This document shows, in pieces, positions 23,539 through 33,900 of a DNA stretch of 64,000 bases (the stretch's first letter is position 1; every line of letters starts with the position of its first letter). The stretch covers positions 186,001 to 250,000 of the forward strand of contig JAHQIW010000233.1 of the NCBI GenBank assembly GCA_019055375.1. Direction: 5' to 3'. This DNA comes from Parelaphostrongylus tenuis. Taxonomy: Eukaryota > Nematoda > Chromadorea > Rhabditida > Metastrongylidae. The position numbers and the translations under genes were made by a program. The notes beneath the pieces are model-generated. The model saw only the letters and a list, made by a program, of their open reading frames with translations. It ran no database searches and had not been told where the DNA came from.

Positions 23539-26526
23539 ATCATGATCTCCGGATAAAGTGCAGTCAGTTGAATAAGCCGAATTTTGACAGAGCTACTGCC
23601 ACATGCGCCAAGTAGGACGAGTACGGAGAGGCTGCTAAAATCTCAGGGCCGAACTAGGCTGCCAAGATCGAAACGGACTAAAATGACGATCTGTACCTAC
23701 AACGCAAGAACCCTTGCTCACCAATCCGCTGTAGAAGATCTATTGATTCAAGCAAGAAGAATAAGGTACGACGTCATTGGCCTGGCTGAGACGGAAGGCG
23801 CCATCTTTTTCACGCTGTTTATGACACCGGAGAAGAACTGTTCCTTGGTACATGCGATCGCAGAGGTGTCGGCGGCGTTGGCGTTCTCGTCAATTCGAAT
23901 TTGACCGTGAACATTGATTCGTTCGAACAACTAACAACCCGTATCGGACGATTACGGTTGAAACGATGTGGTTCTATGCCGGCTTTGACCATCTTCGTTG
24001 CTTACGCACCAACATCAAGCTATGACGAAGACGAAGTCGAAGCGTTCTATATGGACCTCGAAAAATTCTTCAGAGAAGATCATACATTCTTCAAGGTCAT
24101 TGTCGGAGATTTTAACGTAAAAATTGGACCTAGAAGAACGTCTGAAGAACGTCACATAGGGACCCACGGACTAGAATGGAATGAACAGGGTGAGAGGCTA
24201 TCTGAGTCTATCATGACAACCCAAACCATCCATGGTAACTCGCAATTCCAAAAGCCTCTTTCTCAGCGATGGACGTGGGAGTCCCAATGGAGAGTACCAC
24301 AACAAAATAGATTACATCATAGTATATCGAAGATTTTGCTTGACCGACGTCGCTGTTGTTCCTAAGTTCTACACGGGATCAGACCATCGCCTCCTTCGCG
24401 CAACATTCCGATTTTCGAGGAGAGGAGAGAAAGCCGCTAAATTCAAACAGCGAAGTCCCAGAACTACCATAAACTGGGATGTATTCAAATCATTAGTCGG
24501 CTCTTGGAAGATACCGTTGTCGACAACATCGACGAAGAATACGATCGACTCGTTGAATATCTTCACGTAAGCGCTATAAAAGCCGACAGTCCCAATGTTA
24601 CGAAGAGACGCTTGTCTCCGCAGACACTCGAGCTGATACGTCAACGTGGAATCGCACGAGCTGCAGGCAACCGAAACCTTACGTCCGAACTTGCGAAACG
24701 ATGCAGAGAAGCGATAAAAGAAGACCTTAAAGAGAGAAGAGCAGCAGTTATGGCAGAAGCTGCAGAAGCTGGGAAGAGCATTCGCAAAGCCCAGCGAGGC
24801 TTCGCCAACTATAAGACCAAGATGATTGCACTCCGATACCCTGACGGGACACTTACAGCTTCCAGAAGGGCTATGGAGAAAATCATCCACCAGTACTACT
24901 CGGATCTCTTCGCTAGCCATGTTCTCTTACCGTCATATAAATTGAAAGAGGACGAATATGTCGTTCCACCGGTCCTTCCTTCCGAAATCCGACATGCTAT
25001 ATCGTCGGTGAAAAACAGTACAACACCCGGTCCAGACAGGATTAGACCAGAACACCTGAAGAACCTGCCGCCAGTTCTCATCAACACCCTGGCTCTGCTC
25101 TTCACTCGCTACCTGTCAGAATGCAAGGTCCCTATTCAATGGAAAACCAGCAAGACCGTAATGTTGTTCAAAAAGGGAGACCTTCACGACATAGGCAATT
25201 ATCGCCCAATCTGCTTGCTGTCCGTTGTCTATAAACTATTTACTCGAGTCATCCTAAGCAGGATTGACAGAACACTGGATGAAGGACAGCCATGCGAACA
25301 AGCAGGGTTCCGAAAAGGATTTAGTACCATGGACCACATCCACACGATTACAAGACTCATCGAAGTTCCACGAGAGTACAAACAACCACTCTGTCTCACT
25401 TTCATCGATCTGAAGAAAGCCTTTGATTCAGTGGAAACAGAAGCGGTTATAGAGGCTCTGGATAACCAGGGCGCCCCTACTCGGTACAAAATGATCCTTC
25501 GTGAGCTTCATAAAGATTTCACGACCAAAATATCTCCATTCTACAACAATATCACCATTGACGTAAGAAGAGGGGTTCGACAAGGTGATACAATTTCGCC
25601 AAAACTATTCACTGCTACCCTACAAAACGTCATGCGAACATTAGAATGGGACGAAATGGGAGTGAAAATTGACGGTCGACAATTAAACCATCTTCGCTTT
25701 GCTGACGATATCGTTCTCATAACACCGAACATCAGCCAAGCGGAACGAATGTTGACCGATTTCGATAACGCCTGTGGAAAGATTGGTCTTCAACTGAATC
25801 TAACGAAAACAATGTTCATGAGGAACGGATGGGTTTCTAATGCCCCATTCACGCTCAACGGAATGACAATCTCCGAATGCTCCAGTTACGTCTATCTAGG
25901 TCGTGAAATCAACATGATGAACGACCTAGCCCAGAGTTAGCAGGAGGAAACGAGCGGCTTGGGGAACGTTTAAGAGCATCGAAGATGTAGTGAAGAGGAC
26001 AAAGAACATCCGACTCCGTGCCCACCTTTTCGACTCGACAATTATCCCTGCCCTGACGTATGCAGCAGAAACCTGGTCGCTACGTAAGCAGGATGAAAGA
26101 TCACTTGGCGTTATCGAACGCGCAGTCGAAAGGTCGATGCTAGGAGTATCCCGTATCTCGCAAATGAGAGAAAGGATCCGAAAGTTCCGACCTACATCAA
26201 CGATCGAAAATCAGAGACGCCGTTCTACACGCCAGGATATCGAAAATAAGGTGGGTCGGACACGTGATGCGCTTCAACGACAACCGATGGACGAGAGCCG
26301 TTACCGACTGGATTCCTCGGGACGTCAAGCGCTCTAAAGGAAGACCACTGACCCGTTGGTCCGATTTCTTCACGAAAGCGATAGAAGAAAGATATGATGC
26401 TCAGCGAATCCCTAGAGCGAGGAGGACCCACTGGGCTACTCTTGCACGCGATAGGGAAAAATGGAAGAGTTGCTGGTACCCGCTCGAATCATTCGACGAT
26501 CAACGGGACGACAGGTGATACAGGTG
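23539..26526 (+). mobile_element. RTE-A1: full-length RTE-type non-LTR retrotransposon, frameshifted
   Basis: A 2,988-bp element flanked by a perfect 12-bp target duplication, about the usual RTE length. It has one gene, now broken. An APE-like endonuclease comes first (TICTYNARTL near 23690, GDFN near 24108, WTWES near 24270, GSDHRLLR near 24385). The reverse transcriptase follows (KTSKTVMLFKKGD, NYRPICLLSVVYKL, GVRQGDTISPKLF, LRFADDIVLI), then a C-terminal region (VKRTKNIRLRAHLFDSTIIP, WVGHVMRFNDNRWTRAV, KGRPLTRWSDF). At least five frameshifts or stops (near 23800-23900, 24270, 24500, 25935, 26170) disable it. The 3' end is a short tandem repeat (ggtgataca), typical of RTE ends. It landed inside Penelope-like debris. 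Confidence 0.92.
24504..25940 (+). pseudogene. RTE-A1 reverse transcriptase core, longest open segment
   Basis: A 478-codon open stretch covering the linker after the endonuclease and most of the RT domain. Fingers: FKKGDLHDIGNYRPICL at about residues 223-240. Then the DLKKAFDSVE block with the first catalytic Asp, RQGD, and the RFADD box holding the two paired catalytic Asp. The ATG used by translation is internal to the original protein, so this is not a real start. It ends at 25940 because a C and a G present in copy A2 (gacctagccccagagttgag) are missing here. Without a joined endonuclease and C terminus no active protein is expected. Confidence 0.9.
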
Positions 26527-26538
26527 ATACTGCCACAT
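26527..26538 (+). repeat. Target site duplication, 3' side of RTE-A1
   Basis: Exact copy of 23527-23538. Confidence 0.85.
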
Positions 26539-27401
26539 GACCACATTCATACAGTGTAGTAAGCTATAAATGCCTATCGAACATTCATATTTAGTTCCTA
26601 TTCCTGCCTCAGACTACTGTGTTTAAAGCGTTCCAGGTTTGAAACGATTTAATTTCTTTTAGTACATGTGGACCGAGATATAGACTCGTAATATACATGA
26701 AGATTAGGTGACTTTTATTGGAGCTGCTGAACACACTAAAATACAGTTTGTATCGACTCCAGAGCATGTCTATAGGAAAAAAGGTTCAGCAAGTGACACC
26801 ACATCGTCAAAGCAGCTTACGTCGGTCTGTATTGAATAACGAAGTCGTTCAATTGGGCCGCCTCATAAGTTTTGATGGAAAAATTCCTATGAAATCTTCT
26901 TATGCAAATGAATTCTGAGGGGTATCAGAAAAGCAGAGACAATGCGTTTCAACTAAGTGATAAAATATTTTACCGTATAGTAATGAATGAGCATTAGTGT
27001 TAACAATCTCTGCTTATCAACAAAATGCCTAATTGGTCTATCATAAGGGCTTTTGTACACCGCGATACACGTGTTGAGCCTATTACCAAACCACATGACA
27101 TGATGGCTGACACTCGAAATAAAGGTACGTTATATATTATACTTATCTACGGTTTTTATGTATCTAACGACCTAGTGCTTCAGTGAGAAGGCTCTCTTCA
27201 GTAAAAGGGCAACGAAACAAAAGCATATTTCACGGTGTGACTTCACCACACAACTCGTAATGAAAAGTAAGACTTCAATGCAAATGGGCGTACTCTTTTG
27301 CTAAAAAACGCTCATAGCAGTCTCTCCAGTATTAATTTGCATTTTCTGTAGGCAATAAATTTTGCTCAGAATCACAATTTTTATGTAACAGCAAAAGATA
27401 A
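26539..27401. other. Intergenic with an M1 fold-back fragment
   Basis: No gene supported. 27050-27130 carries one arm of the M1 family ('gatacacgtgttgagcc' and 'accaaaccacatgacatg'), without a visible partner arm. Confidence 0.4.
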
Positions 27402-27665
27402 GAGCGAATGTGGCGCAGTGGCTAGAGATGCTCTGCGTCGCACACAAGGTCAATGGTTCGATCTCGCGCTCATGGTTCACCAATCCATCCATCCTTCCGG
27501 GTTCGGTAAACTGATACCAAACGGGTCTCAGACTTGTCTAGGAGGATAAGCAGCGCTGACTTGACACATCGGGGGGACACCGCGAGTCATGAAGGCGATT
27601 GCATGAGGCATCCCTCAGGGATTGTTCAAAGCAGAGAGTTTCATGCTCTTTATCCTTCTATTCAG
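27402..27665 (+). repeat. tRNA-derived SINE, family S1
   Basis: Head gagcgaatgtggcgcagtgg with A box, B box ggttcgatctc (very close to the pol III consensus), then gcgctcatggttcaccaatcc and the shared body and 3' part (gaggcatccctcagggattg). Slightly shorter than the 13578 copy owing to a deletion in the body. Confidence 0.8.
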
Positions 27666-28331
27666 AAGACACTTTGTGATGTTGAAACAGCGAACTCCAG
27701 AAACATGATGTTACCTATTTTTCCATCAGCACAACGTACTTTGGAGGTTTTTCAAGTGTTAAGCTCTATATTAAAATCAATATTCTGAAATAACGAGTGA
27801 CTACAAGAACATACAGTCAAAAAAAAGAAATGTTATAGTAACAGCAGGAAACATGTTCTTCGGAAGGATGTGATTTTCATTCAATATCGTAGATTTTTCG
27901 ACACTTGAGTATTCTTTCCAGTAGAAATAGCTTTATGGAAACCTTTTCAATGATGATCCATCATTGGATGCATAAAGTCCCCTTATAACTGCAATTCACT
28001 TTATGAATATCCACATTCTTATTGCATGACGCAACGAACAGTGGCACATATTTGCGCCATGTGGGATCCAACGGATTAGATGGTATGTGGACTGTCAGAT
28101 AAGGAACCCATCTCGGATATCGTGGTGACTTTGTTGACGATGTCATGCCAGTGATTGAGCCTGCGTGCTTTGCAGGGCACCGTTTAGAGCCAGAATGTTG
28201 TAGTGTCGTTTGTCCAGAGCACCTAGTAGACACCTCCCAGTTGCAGCAGCTGTAATTTCCCCGATCATGGTAATGACATGAGTTCGAGCTTACACCACTT
28301 GCACTGCGATTCACCACATTGCTCCATTCAC
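27666..28331. other. No firm gene
   Basis: The 118-codon minus frame at 27961-28317 overlaps a possible terminal exon (28223-28249, see next entry). It is Ser/Cys-rich without a recognisable motif, and I do not call it. Confidence 0.3.
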
Positions 28332-28405
28332 CTGCAAACGTTCCTCAAGATCTTCCAGTAACTGGACCAAAGCGGCTCTACCCTTTAGATCGAGATCCTT
28401 GAAAA
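28332..28405 (-). CDS. Possible exon of an unrecognised minus-strand gene
   Basis: A 74-nt exon between a strong nematode acceptor (tctttgcag) and donor (gtgaat). Only one frame is open and it encodes an amphipathic helix, FKDLDLKGRAALVQLLEDL then EERLQ. An acceptor at 28250-28252 (attacag) would continue in phase for LLQLGGVY and a stop at 28223. A different frame of that region reads LLGALDKRHYNILALNGALQ but is out of phase with this exon. Upstream exons were not found. Could be a decayed gene or chance. Confidence 0.25.
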
Positions 28406-28810
28406 CTGCAAAGAGATTTGTCCTTTCAATATTTCAGATCATTTACAAAGGGGAGAAAATTTTCAAACAGCAGTATAAACAACGCGCAAAATGGCTCAGA
28501 CCTTTGCGAAGGATGCATGCGATGAGGAGAATCGAGTGTTAGAAGTGCTAGGATTCGCGCAGCAAAATCGATGGAGGGTAACATAAATGTAAATTCTAAA
28601 AGACACCAATTTACGTGATGACCTACGACTTTTTCAAATATTGGCTCTGCGTTACAGGAAGTCTGCGCTAGGACCGACAAAAAGCGTTTTACAACATCGA
28701 AACAAACATTTCTATCAGTACTTATCGAACAAGACGTAGATCAGCGCTATACACAGATAATAGTTGATACTTATTGGAACTGCAACACACGAATACAGTC
28801 TTTTAATCGT

Positions 28811-28821
28811 ACTCACAACAT
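28811..28821 (+). repeat. Target site duplication of RTE-A2 (3' side of element)
   Basis: actcacaacat, repeated exactly at 29665-29675. Confidence 0.85.
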
Positions 28822-29664
28822 CATCATCACTGTCCACTGTCGTCCCGTTGATCGTCGAGTGACTCGAGCGGGTACCAGCAACTCTTCCATTTTTCCCTAT
28901 CGCGTGCAAGAGTAGCCCAGTGGGTCCTCCTTGCTCTAGGAATTCGCTGAGCATCATATCTTTCTTCCATCGCTTTCGTGAAGAAATCGGACCAACGGGT
29001 CAGTGGTCTTCCTTTAGAGCGCTTGACGTCCCGAGGAATCCAGTCGGTAACGGCTCTCGTCCATCGGTTGTCGTTGAAGCGCATCACGTGTCCGGCCCAC
29101 CTTATTTTCGATATCCTGGCGTGTAGAACGGCGTCTCTGATTTTCGATCGTTGACGTAGGTCGGAAGTTCGGATCCTTTGTCTCATTTGCGAAATACGAG
29201 ATACTCCTAGCATCGACCTTTCGACTGCGCGTTCGATAACGGCAAGTGATCTTTCATCCTGCTTACGTAGCGACCAGGTTTCTGCTGCATACGTTAGGGC
29301 AGGGATAATTGTCGATCGAAAAGGTGGGCACGGAGTCGGATGTTCTTTGTCCTCTTCACTACATCTTCGATGCTCTTAAACGTTCCCCAAGCCGCTCGTT
29401 TCCTCCTGCTCAACTCTGGGGCTAGGTCGTTCATCATGTTGATTTCACGACCTAGATAGATGTAACTGGAGCATTCGGAAATTGTCGTTTCCGTTGAGCG
29501 TGAATGGGGCATTAGAAACCCATCCGTTCCTCATGAACATTGTTTTCGTTAGATTCAGTTGAAGACCGATCTTTCCACAGGCGTTATCGAAATCAGTCAA
29601 CATTCGTTCCGCTTGGCTGATGTTTGGTGTTTATGAGAACGATATCGAACGATATAGAACGATA
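28822..29664 (-). mobile_element. RTE-A2: recent 5'-truncated RTE insertion
   Basis: An 843-bp minus-strand element bounded by an 11-bp target duplication. It carries only the end of the RT domain onward and is nearly identical by eye to 25710-26520 of RTE-A1, including MLGVSRISQMRQRIR and KGRPLTRWSDFFTKA. It keeps some bases that A1 has lost (near A1 25935) but has its own one-base insertion (aacggaaacgac), so neither is the parent of the other. The 3' end is a short tgatgatgatg run. The 5' break has a tandem atcgttc-type repeat, perhaps from template jumping. Confidence 0.92.
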
Positions 29665-29675
29665 ACTCACAACAT
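29665..29675 (+). repeat. Target site duplication of RTE-A2 (5' side of element)
   Basis: Exact copy of 28811-28821. Confidence 0.85.
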
Positions 29676-30075
29676 ATTTATAGGAAAAGGGACGGCACCA
29701 GCTCAGCGAAGTTGTTCATTGATGCATTCGAATCTTTCGAAGAATACTGCCGACCAGCCAACAAAGGAATCCAGAACTTGGTGCTCACCTTTTTGATACA
29801 GTGGTCCTACCAGCGCTCTGTTATGCAGTAAAAATGTGGACCTGATAATTTAGCAGCGTCAAGAAATCTGTGACCACCCAAATTGCATTTAAAAGAATTC
29901 AACGGAATTTAGATCTTCCGCTCGCTATGTAATGGCTTGTGCAACTCAGATCATCAAAATCCCCCGCTATCTTGAGCATCTAGAAGGATATTGATCCATA
30001 GAGAGACTCAGATAGGTCACTCAAATATCAAGGAAGTGGATGGCAGATAAATAAAAAACTGTGGTATAGCATTCA
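29676..30075 (+). mobile_element. RTE-type C-terminal fragment, degenerate
   Basis: Plus frames near 29770-29850 read LVLTFLIQWSYQRSVM or, shifted, LFDTVVLPALCYAVKMW. This matches the (R)AHLFDSTVLPALCYAAETW block downstream of the RT domain in RTE proteins, followed by FKRIQRNLDL. Only about 400 bp remain, with stops and frameshifts. RTE-A2 inserted directly beside it. Confidence 0.6.
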
Positions 30076-30569
30076 ATTAGCATTCTGGGACGACAAACTT
30101 TTGATGGGATGGTGTATTTGCAGCTAGAGCGAACAAATGTATCTGCATATGCGGGCGTTTTAGGTCACAACAAGGAATTTGTTCACTTTCATTTAGCTTT
30201 GAGCGAGCTACTATCGTGTAGGAATAAAGCAGAAATATGCTAAATGAAGTTGGCTTCTGGAATGTTGGAGGGAATACTCGCATAAGAAAATAGGGCGCAT
30301 TCTAATCGGTTCATCAGCGCGAGCGATTACAAATCATTCCTTTCTCGAGATTCGGCATTCCAAAGTTATGCAAGCAAATTAGTGGTATTTAGATGGTATT
30401 TTTGCATTGGCCAATGTATCAACCAGTGATGCATTCACTCCTAAAGATGTTTCATAAAGTTGAACGTGCTGCGCATCCTTCAACAATCCACAAACGCCAA
30501 ACGCTTAATCGTTATCACTTCGTTATTTCATTTCTCCCAAAATCACGAATGAAAAAAGGGCAGCATAAT
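30076..30569. other. Nothing recognised
   Basis: No supported coding or repeat signal. Confidence 0.3.
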
Positions 30570-30915
30570 ATGACGAGATATCTTGAGCCTTCTATGAGGT
30601 CTGACATGGGACTTACACCGTACTAGAGAGGCCTGTTTCGCCTTTTCAAGCTCATCAGTAGTACGATACCTTTCATTCAGCCACTCCCTTGCGAGGAGCT
30701 ATACCTCCACTTATAGAACAATCGAGGCCGAATTATTTGAACTACCGTACGCCAAGTGACAAAATCTCCCGGCAGTGTAGTGTCCCCCGTCGACCCACCG
30801 TATGGGATCGGCTGATTTGAAAGGCACCGTGCTACTCATGAGCCTGTAAAGGCGAAACAGCTTGCCAAGTACTTTATAAAGTGCCTTACCACACCTTATT
30901 AAGGCTCAAAACATG
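30570..30915. mobile_element. Fold-back element, family M2 (related to M1)
   Basis: Inverted arms of about 100 bp: 'ctgtttcgccttttcaagctc' region at 30638-30660 pairs with 'gagcctgtaaaggcgaaacag' at 30840-30860, and outward similarity continues to ctgacatggg/..aaggctcaaaac. Spacer about 150 bp with no gene. Its outer ends resemble those of M1. Confidence 0.6.
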
Positions 30916-31155
30916 TTATCATACTATCAGATTATCACTGTTTTTGAGCAAGATCTATATAAACAGTCGAAAGTTAAAGTTAGCAAAGTTTTGGCAGGGA
31001 GTTCTTATCTAAAAATGGAATATTTTTCACTACATTTTTTTACTTTATTCTTGCTTTTTTTGTGAAGTATAGAGAGAGTTAGTCCCTCAGCAAGACTTCT
31101 CAAGCTGAGAAAGAGTCCGACGTTTTCACGTGAGCAGCCCAGCAGAGTGTAAACT
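30916..31155. other. Nothing recognised
   Basis: Short intergenic segment before an RTE-B remnant. Confidence 0.3.
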
Positions 31156-31800
31156 GTGTCACAAATCACCGCCATATTTGTAGCAACTATTGCAGGTGGT
31201 AAGCTGCCTTTTGAGTCTACGGGGGTAGGATACGAGAGTTTGCGTCTGGTCTCTCTCCACGGAACCTCATTTTTCAGAAGAGAGAAAATCAACTTTTGCA
31301 CATGGAATGACTCCCAACGGCATGTTTTCGGGATAGATAATGTACTTAAAAGCAGACAATTGTACCCTCTTGGAGACTCTCAGACTGCCTTTGCCTGCGA
31401 AGATCAGATTCAGTTATTAGTGAGAATGAAATGTTGTCATCGCCCAAGAGAATCAAACCAAGTTGTGTATGATGAGGACGCTCTCAACAATATCCTTCTC
31501 GTGTGACTGGAAGACAAAGGAAAGTTTTCCCGAAGACTAGGAACCGCTTCGCCGTTGGACTTAAAAATTGTACTGAACTAGCATCAATTCCTCAAACAGA
31601 AGCCCAGCGGTTTCCTACCATCACCATGAAGTTGTTCGAAAAGAAGAGGGGAACTGAAGGTTGATCCTACCTCGAAAGACAACCTAACTAGCCTGGCATT
31701 ATATGCCAGTTGTAGAAAATCTTTACAGGAGTATTTGTGCTGGCCATGAGCAAAAAATTTGTTCAAAAGCAGAACAAAAAAGAATTAGACTAAAGAAATG
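31156..31800 (+). mobile_element. RTE-B remnant: linker between endonuclease and RT
   Basis: A plus frame to 31506 ends SNQVVYDEDALNNILLV. This is followed, with a frameshift, by KVDPTSKDNLTSLALYASCR and KSLQEYL near 31660-31730, matching the segment between endonuclease and RT in RTE-B type proteins. The homologous segment at 41066-41300 aligns at DNA level. The front half of the endonuclease is not readable. Probably continuous once with 32340-33060. Confidence 0.55.
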
Positions 31801-32339
31801 ACATTAGTATTTTATGCAGATATTATGCTCCGCCATCCGCTTTATTGAAAAATGAGGTTTTTCAGCGCACTCGGCCTTGATATATTGTATTGATAACTGA
31901 GAAATTTTATGCCAAGCTTTTACCTGTCCCACAACCCAGCCGCCGGTCTCGAAATTTTTTAATGTTGAGAAACCTTGCAAAATTCTGCCTTCTGAGATCT
32001 TAGTTACCATTGGAATTACGAAGAGAGAAACACAGCTCCAGAATCCGAAACATCGTTTTGAATTTTTTAGAGCTGGTGGCCACATTCTATATGTATTTTC
32101 TCGCAAGAGATATGCACCATGCCTTGAAAAAAAAAACCATTATTTGCGAGAAGCAGGGTTTGACGGCGTCAAAAACAAATGTCATCCTGTCAGTATTCAT
32201 CAACCAAGTTGTGGACATTTCGTCCTATATAAGAAGATCAGCTGACATTCATTAGGACTTGCATCACAAAATTATGGTTTTTTTCCCTTGACCCCCATCA
32301 TTATCACCATAGAGTAAGGGGTCTGATATGGTGACACTC
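31801..32339. other. Unassigned segment within an RTE-B remnant
   Basis: The RT fingers and palm expected here (over 1 kb) are missing. The 100-codon minus frame at 31804-32106 and the plus frame 32010-32255 are not RT-like. This is either a replaced or an inserted sequence. Confidence 0.35.
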
Positions 32340-33060
32340 GAAACCTTAAAGGTATTCACTGCCACTACCATGGAAAATAAAGTCGCATGATTGGAACGGA
32401 AAAAGCCTACATACTGATCCAAAATTTCCTATCAAACTGTTCCTTTCTCTGGAGACTTTTCCATTATTTGAGAAATATTTGTGAAACGAAACCCATGTTG
32501 AATGAGTTTCACGAAGCGGGAAAAAAGATTGGGCTTTTGCATAAGTAGGGCAAAGACTCAGTTCATGAAGAATCCATGATGCGAAGTTGAACAGACTGAC
32601 CCACAATATACTCTGATTACAGCGACACCTCGTGCTGTTCCTTGGACCGTCAATGAGTATGGAAAACAACATGGGAAGAGGAATTGAACAAAAGAAGAGG
32701 TGCAGCATGGGCCGTATTCGCATCTAACAAGGAAGCCACCGATCGGATGGTGGACACCCAGACTCCGCGTCCCCTTACATTTTCGGTTTAACGGCTCTTC
32801 TAGCACTCTGTTAACGACTATTTCAAGAAATCTGTGCGCCGCTTACTGGACGCTTAAGCAATCACTTCTCATAGTTAATCGACGCTCGCAAAGTCTAGCA
32901 AATTGCGGAGCTCAAATCTTTGTATTTATCCCACCTTTCTGAATCAGAAATAAATTCGTCGATAGCTAAACATAGAGGAGTAGGTCACATAATATGAGAG
33001 CAAGTAGCAGATAGACGCAAAGAACAGTGGACTTACAGTAAATGCATATTATTTCGCGGA
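32340..33060 (+). mobile_element. RTE-B remnant: end of RT and C terminus
   Basis: Plus frames read in order GKKIGLLHK then GKDSVHEESMM (near 32515-32580), SMENNMGRGIEQKKRCSMGR (near 32650-32710), and HPDSASPYIFGLTALLALC (near 32755-32810). The order is as in the minus-strand remnant at 2250-3480. Stops and frameshifts throughout. Confidence 0.65.
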
Positions 33061-33429
33061 AGGTCATCCAAAGAATGTGCAGACGTGCACGTGGCAGAAG
33101 TCAATAATCTACCATTCGCAGACAGGCAAACGTGTTTGGAATCCGGATTTGACAGCACGCTCGATATCGATCACCACCATGGGACGACAACTGTTAGAAA
33201 GAGAAGCGAAAGTGATTATGCTGGGGCTCGCACTGTCATTTTTGCACTACTTCAAAAGACAGACCGCCCATGTATAGTAAGTAAGCAAATTGGTCTTGAT
33301 GATGAAGGATGTTGCGGACGGCTCCCAGTTGCTATTGGCGGTGGTAAACTAAAGGATTTTCTTTTGAGTCAGGTCGAAGAAGCTCGACAAGTGGGTGATC
33401 ACGGTCACAACGCAACCAAGAAAACTGCG
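33061..33429 (+). other. Unrecognised open frame
   Basis: A plus-strand frame from 33085 to 33438 (117 codons: TLDIDHHHGTTTVRKRSESD..PVAIGGGKLKDFLL) is open between an RTE-B tail and a mariner-like relic. I do not recognise it, and it may be part of either. Confidence 0.25.
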
Positions 33430-33900
33430 GCTGTGTGATATTGGCGAAGTTTCTTTCTGTGCGACCAGAACGGCGCACTTGTTAGCCGTAATGTAACTAG
33501 AGACTAGACGACAAATGAATCTGTCACGACAACTGGCGACGATCAGCTCCCTCATTGGACCTCCGATTGAAACCTCCCCATAGCACTTCTTAAACTCGAA
33601 CTTGCATCAGAAAAAGATCGTGTTGACCACTTGGCAGTCTACATCACGCATTATTCATGCACCAGAAACAATAATAACTGCTCCCTACAATAGTTACTGG
33701 TTACTGAAAAAGTAGTGCTTCTTCTTCATAACAACGAGCGATTACTCATCGTGCCTACCGTCGCTGCAGAATTCAAAGAAGCTTGGTAGTGCTGCAAAAG
33801 TTTGCCCCATCCAGCAATCTGCGAAACTTTTTGTCATGTAACTATGACTTTCCTAGGTTCTCCGAGGACTTCGTGAGGTAGAAATGGTTTTGGACGAGAT
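33430..33900 (+). mobile_element. Mariner-like transposase relic (tentative)
   Basis: Shifting plus frames give PPIETSP.. then NLHQKKIVLTTWQSTSRIIH (33560-33660), and KVVLLLHNNERLLIVPTVAA then EFKEAW..SLPHP (33705-33820). This matches the mariner order of a P.QKK(I/V)..WW block followed by the LHDNA catalytic block and LPHPPYSPD. In this copy the catalytic Asp is replaced (LLHNNE). Inactive. Confidence 0.45.

Noticed and set aside
24369..24920. 183-codon minus-strand frame
   Set aside because: Antisense shadow of the RTE-A1 reverse transcriptase gene on the plus strand.
33085..33438. 117-codon frame considered as a separate gene
   Set aside because: Sits between RTE-B and mariner debris, has no splice context and no recognisable domain; described only as unassigned.
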